Below, piece by piece: positions 43,375-57,130 of a DNA stretch of 64,000 bases (positions within the stretch are counted from its first letter, which is position 1; every line of letters starts with the position of its first letter). The position numbers and the translations under genes are program-made. The stretch comes from Eutreptiella sp. 'Long Island Sound 2002' (Eukaryota; Euglenozoa; Euglenophyceae; Eutreptiales; Eutreptiaceae), in assembly GCA_964036045.1 (NCBI GenBank), contig OZ038378.1, positions 61,987,924 through 62,051,923 of the forward strand, written 5' to 3'. The notes under the pieces are model-generated. The model made no database searches, had not been told where the DNA came from, and was given only the letters and a program-made list of their open reading frames with translations.

Positions 43375-45610
43375 TCAGGTCTCGTCCTTGAGTGCTTGCT
43401 TGAACGCCTGCAAAGCCACAATAGTTTGGGCTTTACTAGGGGTTCCCGGGGGTAAGGCCTCAATGGTGCTCTCAATGCATTTTGCAATGCCATTCAGGAT
43501 TCGGCACGCTGCGCGTTGCTGGTCACCAGGCCGTTTGTCAAGGGTCATCCTCCTTATTTTCAACAAAGCCACTGCGGTCTTTGCACAACCAACACTTAAA
43601 GCTACCCCACCGATTGCTTGCCTCGCTTTCCCTCCCATCCCCAATCAAAATGACAACGCAAGTCCAAAATTGGTTCTGAAATCGGAGGATTGCCTCCTCC
43701 ACATCCTTCACCTCTTGATTGAGGTTAGCAGAGACATCTTCTTAAAAAAGCCTGCCCATCCCCCCAATCCATGTAAAACCATGCGGACCATAGCTTTACT
43801 TTGGGTGCATACTTAGTCCCTCCTCCCCGACAAACATCGACCCATACATCTGCACGGCTCGACGATGCCTTCCAAAGGGAAGGTGCATCCACAGAAAATA
43901 CAACAAGGGCAGTGCCAATGGGGCGGGCAGGGGGGTTCCCCATTCACTCAGGGCATGCAACGTGCAAAATTGACAATAGATTGTAAAGGCACATGTGCAA
44001 GTGCCCTGCTCCGGCTTGCGGTGGACTTTACAATAGTTGCTTGCAGAAGCAAGGCATTACCCTTTTTCAAACGGTCCGTTGGGTAGAGTGGCGTGGCATC
44101 CGCAAAAAAGGCCGCTAGGAAAGATGCATGTTGCATGCCATGCATAGCATGCTCGAGGCCTCAAGCTCCAAAGGTGTGATTGTAAGATGGCCAGGAAGTG
44201 GGGCAAAAAGGGCAGTGCAAGACCCGCCAAACAAACTTCACCCTTGGTGTTGGTGAGACACATGATGTTAGGATGGCCCAACACAACCAAAACCAACCTT
44301 TGCACCACCTTCAACCACCGCCGCGGGGCTTGGGGCATCGCAACTACGTGTCGCGTTGCATGTTAATTCAGAGCCTTCGGGGCATCATTGATAGGAGTGT
44401 CCATAAAGAATAAGATGATCTGCATGGGGCACAAAGCAGGAAAATTTGATGCTTATGCCCCCCCTCCCGCGGAAAACAAAACACGCACAATGACTTGCGA
44501 GATAACCGTGCGATAACTGGTTTTCGCGCGATAACCCCCGCGATAACCCCCGGGAAAAATCAGTTAGAGCGCGATAAACCAGGGTGATAACTAATTAGGG
44601 CACCCAATTAGAGTGCAATAACTGCCGCAATAACCAGTTAGAGCAAGGCATAGTGAGACTAAATGGAGGGGTTAGTGCGCACTACGCAACTTGAAACCAA
44701 CATGAAAAACCTGCTACCACCCCGTAGGACAGCAATGCGGCAACCCGCCTGCACTATAAAAGATCATACTCCATCGCCAACCCTCCCATGGCCAACGAGC
44801 ATGTCGTGCCCGGGTATTGAACAACACTGAGGCCTGTGATGTGGCACAACATGCCCATCCTCGAACCTCAAAACCCTTGTGCACACGGGTGTGCAGCTTT
44901 TTGTCCCTCAAGGAGGGATTTAGCAGCCCGCCACTCTCCACCCAAAAATTCCCCCGCGAAAAACCTTACATACACTATTAGAGCCATGGGCGCCCCATCA
45001 CGCAATTGTGCGTGAACGCCCATGGCTTCCCTCCCTTGAGAACATACAATGTGAATGCTACACCATGTGAACCATGGTGGAACCTTCAGATTGCAATCAT
45101 GTGCAACCAAGGGGTCACTCCAAAGGTTAGCCTTGGCCGCCGAGTCCCAGGGAGGAATTCTGCTGCCTGACTTGGAGACCGATTTTCCTTGAATAAATTT
45201 CAACCACCAAGCAGGTGAGTGATGGGTCTTCTAGATGGCACTCCGCACCCTTTTCCACACCATTCTCCAGCATCGCCTGCATGTGTAAAGAGTGTGATAC
45301 GGCTTGGCGGAATGGATCGGTACATGGAACCAGCAGCGCATTTGCAATTCATATGGCGATTGGGGTGTACGTAAGTATTGTTGGGGTGGAGAAGGTACCG
45401 GTGCATATGGCGCTAGTTTTTCAAAATTGCGCATAGCTTCTTGAATGTCTTATTAGTGAGAATGTCACCTTGCATGAGTTGCACAAGGCACTGCATCTGA
45501 GGGTCAGAAAGACCCTCAGCAACGTGGAACATGCCAAGTGTAATTTTGTCTCGAAAATGTTTGATGAGTCGCTCAATAGCCAACCGGTCTCGAACCTTGA
45601 CAATGCGCAC
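43375..45610 (-). pseudogene. Series of unrecognised minus-strand coding-like segments
   Basis: Segments: 45610-45413 (RLAIERLIKHFRDKITLGMF, MQCLVQLMQGDILTNKTFKK); 45203-44868 (IPPWDSAAKANLWSDPLVAH, APMALIVYVRFFAGEFLGGE); 44338-44150 (GHPNIMCLTNTKGEVCLAGL); 44145-43948 (LLLQATIVKSTASRSRALAH); 43943-43725 (KYAPKVKLWSAWFYMDWGDG); and 43644-43375 (AACRILNGIAKCIESTIEAL). They occupy different frames and read like exons or frameshifted parts of one protein. No domain is recognised and no splice sites are secured. Confidence 0.35.
44500..44645 (+). repeat. Degenerate GCGATAACC repeats
   Basis: About nine imperfect copies of CGATAACCNN / CAATAACCAGTTAGAGC occur in tandem. Related GTTACAGCAGAGTTAGAGC sequence lies at 42640-42700. 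Confidence 0.7.
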
Positions 45611-47271
45611 TGCAGGCTACCATGTCTTTGCAACCGTTTTTTATGGCGGACTATAAGAGTGGGACAATAGTTCGCCGGGGACGGTACCAGACTCCAGCCA
45701 CAAGCAACCAGGAGCAAGCACCAAGTATAGCACCAAACACGCGCAAAATGCGTAATAATTGCAACCCCATCGTCGTGTTTCAAATTGAGCTGAACTTTTA
45801 GTGGATGCTACCTATGGGTGTGAACCACAATCCCAAACAGCCTGAGTTGGACACTCAACGGTGGCGCCCGAGAACGGATGTTGTTGGTGGCAGACCTCCA
45901 TTTCAAAAAGTGCAATGCAGAGCAAAAGACTGCTTTTTGTTTCGAGCCACAACCACCCTACAACCTCTTCAAAATGGCCAAACAAAGAGAACGGGTGGGC
46001 TCTGCGGTACAAGAAACAGTCTAGGAAAATTTGGCATCGTCTGGTAATGCAACTGCCATTGTTTGCACATTGGTATGCCATGTTCAAGACAACCGTCTTC
46101 GACATGCATCGAGCCCTCCCCATTCAAAATGTGTTGCTGGCCATGCGGATTGCACAAAATGGTATTGTCTTGAGGTGTGCTCAGTGACGCTCTTGCAACA
46201 GCTGGACTCGCAAGAGCCCGTGCATCATTCCTCACGAAGCACGCAAGGGTACACGCAGAGTGGTTGCTGAATTGAATGATACACACAACAATGGGCGTTT
46301 GAATGGATAACAACCATCGAAGGCAAGACAGTCTTGTCAACTAATCATGCCTGCCTCATGACCTTCCTACTATTGATCAAGTAGCGATTGACAAGTTAAT
46401 TGCACTCAAAATTTTGTTGTATGAATACATTCCGGCGGTGTTCATGTTGGGACACCTGGTCTTAACATGCACATGGTTAGCACACGAAACACCGGGAAGG
46501 TAAACAATACTCCAAGGCAATCTCACCATCGTTGTCTCAATGCCTGGCTATGGAGAAGCATCGCGGAAGGAACTTTGGCGGAACGTGTGTATGGGGTTGG
46601 CGATGTTGATGTCATGGCACTCAGCCCTTCCCCGGCATGTGCTTGTGCTCTTTTGTCCCGCCTCGGTGCAATATGACGTAAGCAGACAAATGTAATTGAT
46701 CCGGATAGTTTTGACACTCCCGTTTGTTACTAAAGACTTGCGTATCAGAGGGTCAATCTCTCAGGCTCAAGTTGACCACTACATCAGGACGATTCGCCGG
46801 TTTTTTTGGCTTCGCACAAGTGGACAACCTTTCACACAGTAGGTAGGGACGGCTAGTAAGCATAATATTGCCCAATAAACTCCAACCATCTCGGAATGAC
46901 AAGATTGTTCTCTGTAAGTATGAAGCAGTGGACAGCCCGCACTCCGCAGACCGAATATGTTTAGGCGTTTTTGCGAAACAATGTTCGCCCAAGAGCAGCA
47001 GGCACTCATGCAGTGCTGCTCGCCGCTCTCTGTGCCACAGGACATACCAGCGTTGATTAGACAAATTTTCGCCTATTCGTGGAAGTTTGTACTCCTATGC
47101 TGGTACGGTGGAGTGTAAATTGTCCCGGATTGTTTTACTTCCCCATGCTTCTTGTCCCATGCGGCACCGAGGCAGGAATCGCACTAGCTGCAACCTCATG
47201 CAACACGCAATTGGAGTGCACACACATCATTGTTCAACTTTGCAATTGCTTTCAACAGCAGGCTGATTTTT
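45611..47271. other. No confident gene
   Basis: Short ORFs on both strands lack domains and none of the dispersed repeats stands out. Confidence 0.35.
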
Positions 47272-47680
47272 GCCTATTTGGCCTTTGTGCCGAAGGCGCT
47301 GTTACCAAAAGGCAAAAGGCCAGGATGTCTACCCACGGGTAAAGGTAAACGGGCTGGGCTGTGTGTGTTGTGTGCGCGCCGTGCGTAAGTGTGTAGGCCT
47401 CGGCAGGGGGAGGGGGAGTCGGGGAGACCTGGTGAGTTCGCCTCTGGCGACCGCGCTGATTCCAGGAGCTCCCGCTGCACCCCTTCCCTTTCTGCTTGCT
47501 GGTGCAGGCGCAGCTCCTGCAACGCCCACGCCATCGTGCTGCCCGGGCCCAGGCGGGCCTTCAGCAGTGTGGCACGCGCCTTGGCGTGGGCGTACCAGAT
47601 CCATATGGACTCCTCCACGACGTGGCGGAGGAACTCCGTGCCCAGCGAGTGGGGCCCCGTACGCCTATTTGGCCTTTGTG
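47272..47680 (-). mobile_element. GC-rich insertion flanked by 18-bp direct repeats
   Basis: GCCTATTTGGCCTTTGTG occurs exactly at 47272-47289 and 47663-47680. The 373 bp between them are GC-richer than the surroundings and are open in one minus-strand frame (SLGTEFLRHVVEESIWIWYA, MAWALQELRLHQQAEREGVQ). An 18-bp target-site duplication around a cDNA-like segment suggests retroposition of a piece of an unidentified coding sequence. There is no poly(A) tail. A chance-preserved duplication is the alternative. Confidence 0.45.
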
Positions 47681-49424
47681 GTTGTGCAAATGGACCCGTG
47701 TTGTCGCATTGATCGGTGGGTTCCGAGATTTGTGGTCGCAATATCCTTCCCCTTTCTTGAGGGTATGCGGATTGGAGGTGGACCTACCAAATGATAGGGT
47801 GGTTTGTTTGCTCCCCTCCACAAAGAGCATCACTCTTCGATGTAGGCATGCTATGTTCGGATTAGTGTTGTTTTGTCTTTGGTGAAAATTGGGTAACACC
47901 GGTTTCAAAGTACCAAGCGAGACCATCCTTTTATTGAAAATTGTAATACCGGACTCTGCGACCACTTGTAATCATTGCCTCATTCCTTGAAGTAACCGGA
48001 CCACTTGAAAAGCGGAATAGGCGAAGCTTCGTCTAAAAAATGCTTCACTATAGATGTGAATTTTTTTCAGATTGTAAGTTCCCCACAAGATGTACACTAA
48101 TGTCACAACAAGAATATGCCGTTAAACAAAAGTCTACTTTGCATCGCACACCGAATGACTCTTGAATGCCCATTTCGGGCTCAAAATAAGAACATTTTTC
48201 TGTATCCCATCCGAGTCACTACAATGTTGTTGGATGTACGTGTTTTTACAAGCTTTACAGGGATCTTTTTGAGTGCGTGCAGTATGCCATTAGCTTACAT
48301 ATCTGCCAAACCCAAAAAGCCGCTGTACTGGTCCGCCTTTTACGAGTAACAGTTTGTTATTCATCCAACCAAGAAAACCCACAATGAATTCATCTTAATT
48401 CAATGTGGCTGTTGGGGCTGTGGGCGTTCCTATAGGACCCCCACTTGGGGTGATCCGTAGGACCACATGCCAACGCAAGTGGCCGAGACTGGGGAGCTTG
48501 GGGAGAGTGCTAGGAACATGGAGGCAGCACGTCCTCAACCAAACCCCTTGCTAGCGGCTCCACTTCCTACAACCCCCGGAGGGGGCACTTCCTAGCCCCA
48601 ACCAAAGCTATCCACGGCCCCTACTTGTGGCCGCCCAAAGCCGAAGCCAGCACCCGCCGATGATCTGTTGCAAGTTTAGACCTACGTGGATGCCGAAACC
48701 CTGAGGATGGAGGATTGGGTCCACCGCCATGCAATGCTGCCGCGGAATGTCGTGGTTTTCGATGTAGAGGCGACAATCGGTCAAACCCGACCCATCCACA
48801 AACACAAGACGAATATTATCCGTGGGGATATCAGTGCAGTGAGGTTGTGAAAAGCAAAGATCATCCAAATCAAGACTTTCCCATGTGGTATGGCACTCAC
48901 CCTTGATTCATGAGATACATGAAACTTCGCCCGTTGTACCTTTTCTTCCTCCTTCATGTATTCAGGGGGAGATCATTGCGTGACTGCCGGACAACATGCT
49001 GTTGACTCAATGGACCAACAAAAGAGGCCGTGAAGTAGCACAAAGAGATCCCCTATTGGGGTTGGAAGTACAAAGCAATTCTTCCGAAAGCAGACACACC
49101 GAGGGCTGTTGGAACCATTGTCGTTGGACAACATCACATAGTTTAGCATGGAGGGGCACCCGACACCAAAGCCCAGCGACAGATGATCCTGCCAAGAATG
49201 TGCCAAACCATACACGGAATACTATACCTTGACAAAGATAGTTTGAAGCATGCTTGCAAGGGTGGTCACGCTGCAGTTGGGCAGCGATGGATTTTGAGGG
49301 ACAGCAAAATGATTAGCGCCGTTTCCCACCTTATACTGGGCTTGAAAAACCTTTCCTGGCAAGCTTCCCTCGATCTAGAGATATGCCCCCCAGGGTCCTC
49401 CTACATGGGTCAAATAGAAACTTA
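47681..49424. other. Mostly no gene; one weak minus-strand ORF
   Basis: The minus frame 48868-48608 (86 codons; IRLVFVDGSGLTDCRLYIEN) has protein-like composition but no recognisable family. Nothing else is seen. Confidence 0.25.
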
Positions 49425-50291
49425 AACTAGTTGATCAAGCACCCCAAGCGGTCTACCATTTACTTTGTAAAAATCATTGGTGACCAGTTGTGGACCAACA
49501 TGCGACCTCGTAACCATACACAAGAACTTGCACAAGCAAAGTGCGCGCTGGACCACTCTAATGAGGCATAGAAGGGTGCCGACCAAGCGGAAATGGATTG
49601 CAGGTAATCCCCTTCATAATTCATTATCACGTACATTTTGCACAGTGCAATCCATGGCGTTTATAAACAAAACATTCCTGCTGGACCCCATAGTACATAT
49701 TGACGCTCCAAAGATTGCCCAATTTGAATTTTTTGGGAAATTGGATGGGCTAGTATGGGTCTGATATGACTCAAAATAGCCTTAGACCACTTGGTTGAGC
49801 AACCCAAGTGGTCTAAGAACCACTTTGGAAAAAACCATTTTTGACCACTTTTGGACCCATAGGTGACCGCCGTAACCCTCCTCTAGCAAGTGCACGGTGC
49901 ATGCTCACGGTGCCAATAGGGCATTGGACAGTGTTGACCTCGCCGAAATAGCTTTCAAATGATCCCCTTCATCATTTTTGTTCACTTAAAGGATGTCCAA
50001 CACAACCCATGGCATTTAAACACATCTTTATCCCCTTTGACCCCCGTGTGCATGTTGTCGGTGCTATAATTGCCCGGTTCTAGGCTTTTTGGCAACTTGC
50101 ATGAGCTACTATGGGTCAAATTCGGCTCAAAATTACCTGAAACCACTTGCTTGAGCACTCCAAGATGTCTGGGAACCATCGGGACAAAATCATGTTTGAC
50201 CACTTTTGATCCCACAAGTGACCACCATAACCCTAACCCAACACGTGCACTATGCACATTGGTGGTGCCAATGGGGCATTGAACGGTGCTA
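49425..50291 (-). repeat. Diverged 357-bp tandem modules, left flank of the macrosatellite
   Basis: The landmark GAGCANCCCAAGTGGTCT recurs at 49437, 49795 and 50152 (periods 358 and 357). Each module carries a hairpin ACCACTTG...CAAGTGGT, a TTTGACCACTTTTGGACCCA block and a CAACACAACCCATGGC block. The stretch 49845-50170 is the reverse complement of 61665-62040. Confidence 0.8.
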
Positions 50292-52585
50292 AATGCACGG
50301 GATTATGCTACAAGTGATCCCGTTCAACATTGGTATCACCAAAAGAGTACCTCACGCAATCCATGGCTATCAAACACAACACAAGAAGGTGGAACTTGAA
50401 AAAGTATGCAAAAAGGGTGCGTTTCAAGGCTGATTTTGCGGTACTTTAGGCCCAAAAAGTGGTAGTGGGGGTGACTCAACGGGCGCAAAACACACTTGAC
50501 GGCGATCAAAGGTGTTTGGTGATCTCCTAGGCTGGTTCCGAAGTGGATGAACCCCTGGATGGAAATCGTAGCCACCCCAAATGCCCTCGAGAGGGCAACT
50601 TTTTTAGCAATTTTTGACAACTTTTGAAACCTAGGTACGCCACTTGCAATGCTTGTCCCCGGCCGCCATCGCTAAGTTTCTTGCTACAAATTTGTGTGAT
50701 TGTCCCTCGCACCCATAGATATTATCCACCAAAATTTGGGTTGAATCTGAAGCACCTCGGCGAAGTCTTGGTCTTTGCCCATTGCGCCCGTGGTTGCTTG
50801 TTGGTGCTGCTTGTTCCGACGGGTGCTTGCTGCTTGCTAAACCGGATAGATCCACCCTGGACATCAAAAATGATTGAAAAACGAAGACGGGTCCAACTAG
50901 CTCGGTGTCCCTCACCATACCCCTCACTCTAATCAAGACCGAATATTGGGACCGAGCTGGTGGGGCAAGGACTATGGGCTACCGGTCTGAATAAAAATGC
51001 AAGCTGGGGGACACCAAAAACAATTCCCGCCACTTCATCACTTGTACCGCCCTTGAAACCCTCCCTCCCTCGCCATGGTCGGTGGGAGACATGCCCCACG
51101 GCATTCCCCGCGCAATCTTCCCTTATCACCCCTCTCTCTGCATTCCCCCTTGGGCCCCCCTTTGCGGCATGGTCAATCCCTAAATTGCCCACTCCATGCT
51201 TCTTTTGGAGCTTGTATGCGCTCATATGGGTCCAAAAGTGCCTCCGCTTGTTCAGGAGACATGCCCCTCGGCACCACTCCCGCCCGGCTCACCTATCAAC
51301 CCTCCCCCTGCATTCCCCCGAAAACCAAAATGGCCGATTGTAACGCTTTTTGGGGGCTTGCATAGGCTCATGTGGGTCCAACATGGCTGATAATAGCCTA
51401 AAACCACTTGTTTCGGCACCCCAAGTGGTCTAGGAAACATGTTGGCCCGGGGTGACAGGACTCACGTGGGATGGCCAGCTTGAGCTTCGTTGCCGGTGGC
51501 GCCGACAACAATATTGTCATTTTAATGCCGCTTGCCAAAGGCCAAAGGGCAAATTGCATTTTTTGTTTGCACTCATGATGAGTGTGCGGCACGTTATTTG
51601 TGCTACGTGCCGGCAATGAGTGTAAAAAGCACCCTTCACGTCAAGGCTCCATTGCTCTACCCATGCCGGAGGTACCCAAAATGTCTGTGGGGCCTATATG
51701 CTTCATCTCCTCCGATAGCAATGGCGGTTGCTTGGTGGTTCTTGTGTTTCACCCCCCCTTTTTTTGTTTGGTAAAAAGGGTTTTTTTTTCAATACGTGAG
51801 TTAAACAAAAAAAAACAGTTTACCCGACTTACACCAAAGATAAATATTTCCGTCGAAACAAAAAACGCGACGTACACCCCCCAAAAAAGTTATGTGACTT
51901 AAGCCAAAAAAACATTAAAAAATAGCGCTGCGGGTTGCCAAGGGTGTTGCGGGTTTTATGCTTATTTCCACAATCTAGCTACGCTCTTCTTGGGCGATTT
52001 GCGTAGGAATCAGCGTAGATGATGAACAAGCACCTTTGATAACCGTCTCCTAGCTTTTGCACCAAAACACTGGTCGCAACGACTTTTTTGGGGGCCCACC
52101 ATACCACAACACCAACCTTTTGCATACTTTTTCAAGTTCCACTTTCCTGTGCTCTGTTTGATAGCCATGGATTGCTTTGGGCACACTTGTGGTGTTAAAT
52201 GGGGAAGAAGGGGACTACTTGCTAGTAATTACTTGCTGTCAATACCATTACATTATTGGCATCACGAGCATGCACGGTGCACGTGCTGGGGTAAGGTTGC
52301 GGTGGTCACTTGTGGGTCCAAAAGTGGTCAAAAATGGGTTTCTCCAAAATGGTTCCCAAGGGTGCAAGATGATCTGTTGGGCAGCCCCCAGCCACCAGCT
52401 CAGCTCCTAGTGGCGCCTGTAGCCTACCAAACGGCGAATACCTTGTTTCGTTTCCTAGTGTGGGGTTCAAGGCCCCCAAGGGTCCAAAGACAGCCACGCA
52501 CGAGCCATTGAACCTAGCCCCAGCCCCCACCGTCAGCCCCATCACCTTGGAGAGACCGCTTGGGGTGCTCAAACAAGTGCACGGG
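50292..52585 (+). repeat. Macrosatellite unit 1 (2,294 bp)
   Basis: This first unit starts AATGCACGGGATTATGCTAC. It contains a 22-bp stretch (CTGCGGGTTGCCAAGGGTGT then TG, at about 51928) that is missing in units 2-4. Units differ by scattered substitutions and single-base indels that break every long ORF (for example CTTTTGGAG here against CTCTGGAG in unit 2), so I see no conserved protein. Confidence 0.95.
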
Positions 52586-54857
52586 AATGCACGGGATTAT
52601 GCTACAAGTGATCCCGTTCAACATTGGTATCACCAAAAGAGTACCTCACGCAATCCATGGCTATCAAACACAACACAAGAAGGTGGAACTTGAAAAAGTA
52701 TGCAAAAAGGGTGCGTTTCAAGGCTGATTTTGCGGTACTTTAGGCCCAAAAAGTGGTAGTGGGGGCGACTCAACGGGCGCAAAACACACTTGACGGCGAT
52801 CAAAGGTGTTTGGTGATCTCCTAGGCTGGTTCCGAAGTGAATGAACCCCTGGATGGAAATCGTAGCCACCCCAAATGCCCTCGAGAGGGCAACTTTTTTA
52901 GCAATTTTTGACAACTTTTGAAACCTAGGTACGCCACTTGCAATGCTTGTCCCCGGCCGCCATCGCTAAGTTTCTTGCTACAAATTTGTGTGATTGTCCC
53001 TCGCACCCATAGATATTATCCACCAAAATTTGGGTTGAATCCGAAGCACCTCGGCGAAGTCTTGGTCTTTGCCCATTGCGCCCGTGGTTGCTTGTTGGTG
53101 CTGCTTGTTCCGACGGGTGCTTGCTGCTTGCTAAACCGGATAGATCCACCCTGGACATCAAAAATGATTGAAAAACGAAGACGGGTCCAACTAGCTCGGT
53201 GTCCCTCACCATACCCCTCACTCTAATCAAGACCGAATATTGGGACCGAGCTGGTGGGGCAAGGACTATGGGCTACCGGTCTGAATAAAAATGCAAGCTG
53301 GGGGACACCAAAAACAATTCCCGCCACTTCATCACTTGTACCGCCCTTGAAACCCTCCCTCCCTCGCCATGGTCGGTGGGAGACATGCCCCACGGCATTC
53401 CCCGCGCAATCTTCCCTTATCAACCCTCTCTCTGCATTCCCCCTTGGGCCCCCCTTTGCGGCATGGTCAATCCCTAAATTGCCCACTCCATGCTTCTCTG
53501 GAGCTTGTATGCGCTCATATGGGTCCAAAAGTGCCTCCGCTTGTTCAGGAGACATGCCCCTCGGCACCACTCCCGCCCGGCTCACCTATCAACCCTCCCC
53601 CTGCATTCCCCCGAAAACCAAAATGGCCGATTTCAACGCTTTTTGGGGGCTTGCATAGGCTCATGTGGGTCCAACATGGCTGGTAATAGCCTAAAACCAC
53701 TTATTTCAGCACCCCAAGTGGTCTAGGAAACATGTTGGCCCGGGGTGACAGGACTCACGTGGGATGGCCAGCTTGAGCTTCGTTGCCGGTGGCGCCGACA
53801 ACAATATTGTCATTTTAATGCCGCTTGCCAAAGGCCAAAGGGCAAATTGCATTTTTTGTTTGCACTCATGATGAGTGTGCGGCACGTTATTTGCGCTACG
53901 TGCCGGCAATGAGTGTAAAAAGCACCCTTCACGTCAAGGCTCCATTGCTCTACCCATGCCGGAGGTACCCAAAATGTCTGTGGGGCCTATATGCTTTATC
54001 TCCTCCGATAGCAATGGCGGTTGCTTGGTGGTTCTTGTGTTTCACCCCCCCTTTTTTTGTTTGGTAAAAAGGGTTTTTTTTTCAATACGTGAGTTAAACA
54101 AAAAAAAAACAGTTTACCCGACTTACACCAAAGATAAATATTTCCGTCGAAACAAAAAACGCGACGTACACCCCCCAAAAAAGTTATGTGACTTAAGCCA
54201 AAAAAACATTAAAAAATAGCGGGTTTTATGCTTATTTCCACAATCTAGCTACGCTCTTCTTGGGCGATTTGCGTAGGAATCAACGTAGATGATGAACAAG
54301 CACCTTTGATAACCGTCTCCTAGCTTTTGCACCAAAACACTGGTCGCAACGACTTTTTTGGGGGCCCACCATACCACAACACCAACCTTTTGCATACTTT
54401 TTCAAGTTCCACTTTCCTGTGCTCTGTTTGATAGCCATGGATTGCTTTGGGCACACTTGTGGTGTTAAATGGGGAAGAAGGGGACTACTTGCTAGTAATT
54501 ACTTGCTGTCAATACCATTACATTATTGGCATCACGAGCATGCACGGTGCACGTGCTGGGGTAAGGTTGCGGTGGTCACTTGTGGGTCCAAAAGTGGTCA
54601 AAAATGGGTTTCTCCAAAATGGTTCCCAAGGGTGTGCAAGATGATTTGTTGGGCAGCCCCCAGCCACCAGCTCAGCTCCTAGTGGCGCTTGTAGCCTACC
54701 AAACGGCGAATACCTTGTTTCGTTTCCTAGTGTGGGGTTCAAGGCCCCCAAGGGTCCAAAGACAGCCACGCACGAGCCATTGAACCTAGCCCCAGCCCCC
54801 ACCGTCAGCCCCATCACCTTGGAGAGACCGCTTGGGGTGCTCAAACAAGTGCACGGG
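52586..54857 (+). repeat. Macrosatellite unit 2 (2,272 bp)
   Basis: Nearly identical to units 3 and 4; lacks the 22-bp stretch. The end of the unit is GGGGTGCTCAAACAAG, joined directly to TGCACGGGAATGCACGGG of the next. Confidence 0.95.
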
Positions 54858-57130
54858 AATGCACGGGATTATGCTACAAGTGATCCCGTTCAACATTGGT
54901 ATCACCAAAAGAGTACCTCACGCAATCCATGGCTATCAAACACAACACAAGAAGGTGGAACTTGAAAAAGTATGCAAAAAGGGTGCGTTTCAAGGCTGAT
55001 TTTGCGGTACTTTAGGCCCAAAAAGTGGTAGTGGGGGTGAGTCAACGGGCGCAAAACACACTTGACGGCGATCAAAGGTGTTTGGTGATCTCCTAGGCTG
55101 GTTCCGAAGTGAATGAACCCCTGGATGGAAATCGTAGCCACCCCAAATGCCCTCGAGAGGGCAACTTTTTTAGCAATTTTTGACAACTTTTGAAACCTAG
55201 GTACGCCACTTGCAATGCTTGTCCCCGGCCGCCATCGCTAAGTTTCTTGCTACAAATTTGTGTGATTGTCCCTCGCACCCATAGATATTATCCACCAAAA
55301 TTTGGGTTGAATCCGAAGCACCTCGGCGAAGTCTTGGTCTTTGCCCATTGCGCCCGTGGTTGCTTGTTGGTGCTGCTTGTTCCGACGGGTGCTTGCTGCT
55401 TGCTAAACCGGATAGATCCACCCTGGACATCAAAAATGATTGAAAAACGAAGACGGGTCCAACTAGCTCGGTGTCCCTCACCATACCCCTCACTCTAATC
55501 AAGACCGAATATTGGGACCGAGCTGGTGGGGCAAGGACTATGGGCTACCGGTCTGAATAAAAATGCAAGCTGGGGGACACCAAAAACAATTCCCGCCACT
55601 TCATCACTTGTACCGCCCTTGAAACCCTCCCTCCCTCGCCATGGTCGGTGGGAGACATGCCCCACGGCATTCCCCGCGCAATCTTCCCTTATCACCCCTC
55701 TCTCTGCATTCCCCCTTGGGCCCCCCTTTGCGGCATGGTCAATCCCTAAATTGCCCACTCCATGCTTCTTCTGGAGCTTGTATGCGCTCATATGGGTCCA
55801 AAAGTGCCTCCGCTTGTTCAGGAGACATGCCCCTCGGCACCACTCCCGCCCGGCTTACCTATCAACCCTCCCCCTGCATTCCCCCGAAAACCAAAATGGC
55901 CGATTTCAACGCTTTTTGGGGGCTTGCATAGGCTCATGTGGGTCCAACATGGCTGGTAATAGCCTAAAACCACTTATTTCAGCACCCCAAGTGGTCTAGG
56001 AAACATGTTGGCCCGGGGTGACAGGACTCACGTGGGATGGCCAGCTTGAGCTTCGTTGCCGGTGGCGCCGACAACAATATTGTCATTTTAATGCCGCTTG
56101 CCAAAGGCCAAAGGGCAAATTGCATTTTTTGTTTGCACTCATGATGAGTGTGCGGCACGTTATTTGCGCTACGTGCCGGCAATGAGTGTAAAAAGCACCC
56201 TTCACGTCAAGGCTCCATTGCTCTACCCATGCCGGAGGTACCCAAAATGTCTGTGGGGCCTATATGCTTTATCTCCTCCGATAGCAATGGCGGTTGCTTG
56301 GTGGTTCTTGTGTTTCACCCCCCCTTTTTTTGTTTGGTAAAAAGGGTTTTTTTTTCAATACGTGAGTTAAACAAAAAAAAAACAGTTTACCCGACTTACA
56401 CCAAAGATAAATATTTCCGTCGAAACAAAAAACGCGACGTACACCCCCCAAAAAAGTTATGTGACTTAAGCCAAAAAAACATTAAAAAATAGCGGGTTTT
56501 ATGCTTATTTCCACAATCTAGCTACGCTCTTCTTGGGCGATTTGCGTAGGAATCAACGTAGATGATGAACAAGCACCTTTGATAACCGTCTCCTAGCTTT
56601 TGCACCAAAACACTGGTCGCAACGACTTTTTTGGGGGCCCACCATACCACAACACCAACCTTTTGCATACTTTTTCAAGTTCCACTTTCCTGTGCTCTGT
56701 TTGATAGCCATGGATTGCTTTGGGCACACTTGTGGTGTTAAATGGGGAAGAAGGGGACTACTTGCTAGTAATTACTTGCTGTCAATACCATTACATTATT
56801 GGCATCACGAGCATGCACGGTGCACGTGCTGGGGTAAGGTTGCGGTGGTCACTTGTGGGTCCAAAAGTGGTCAAAAATGGGTTTCTCCAAAATGGTTCCC
56901 AAGGGTGTGCAAGATGATTTGTTGGGCAGCCCCCAGCCACCAGCTCAGCTCCTAGTGGCGCTTGTAGCCTACCAAACGGCGAATACCTTGTTTCGTTTCC
57001 TAGTGTGGGGTTCAAGGCCCCCAAGGGTCCAAAGACAGCCACGCACGAGCCATTGAACCTAGCCCCAGCCCCCACCGTCAGCCCCATCACCTTGGAGAGA
57101 CCGCTTGGGGTGCTCAAACAAGTGCACGGG
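54858..57130 (+). repeat. Macrosatellite unit 3 (2,273 bp)
   Basis: Lacks the 22-bp stretch. It has CTTCTTCTGGAG at the site where units 2 and 5 have CTTCTCTGGAG. Confidence 0.95.
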
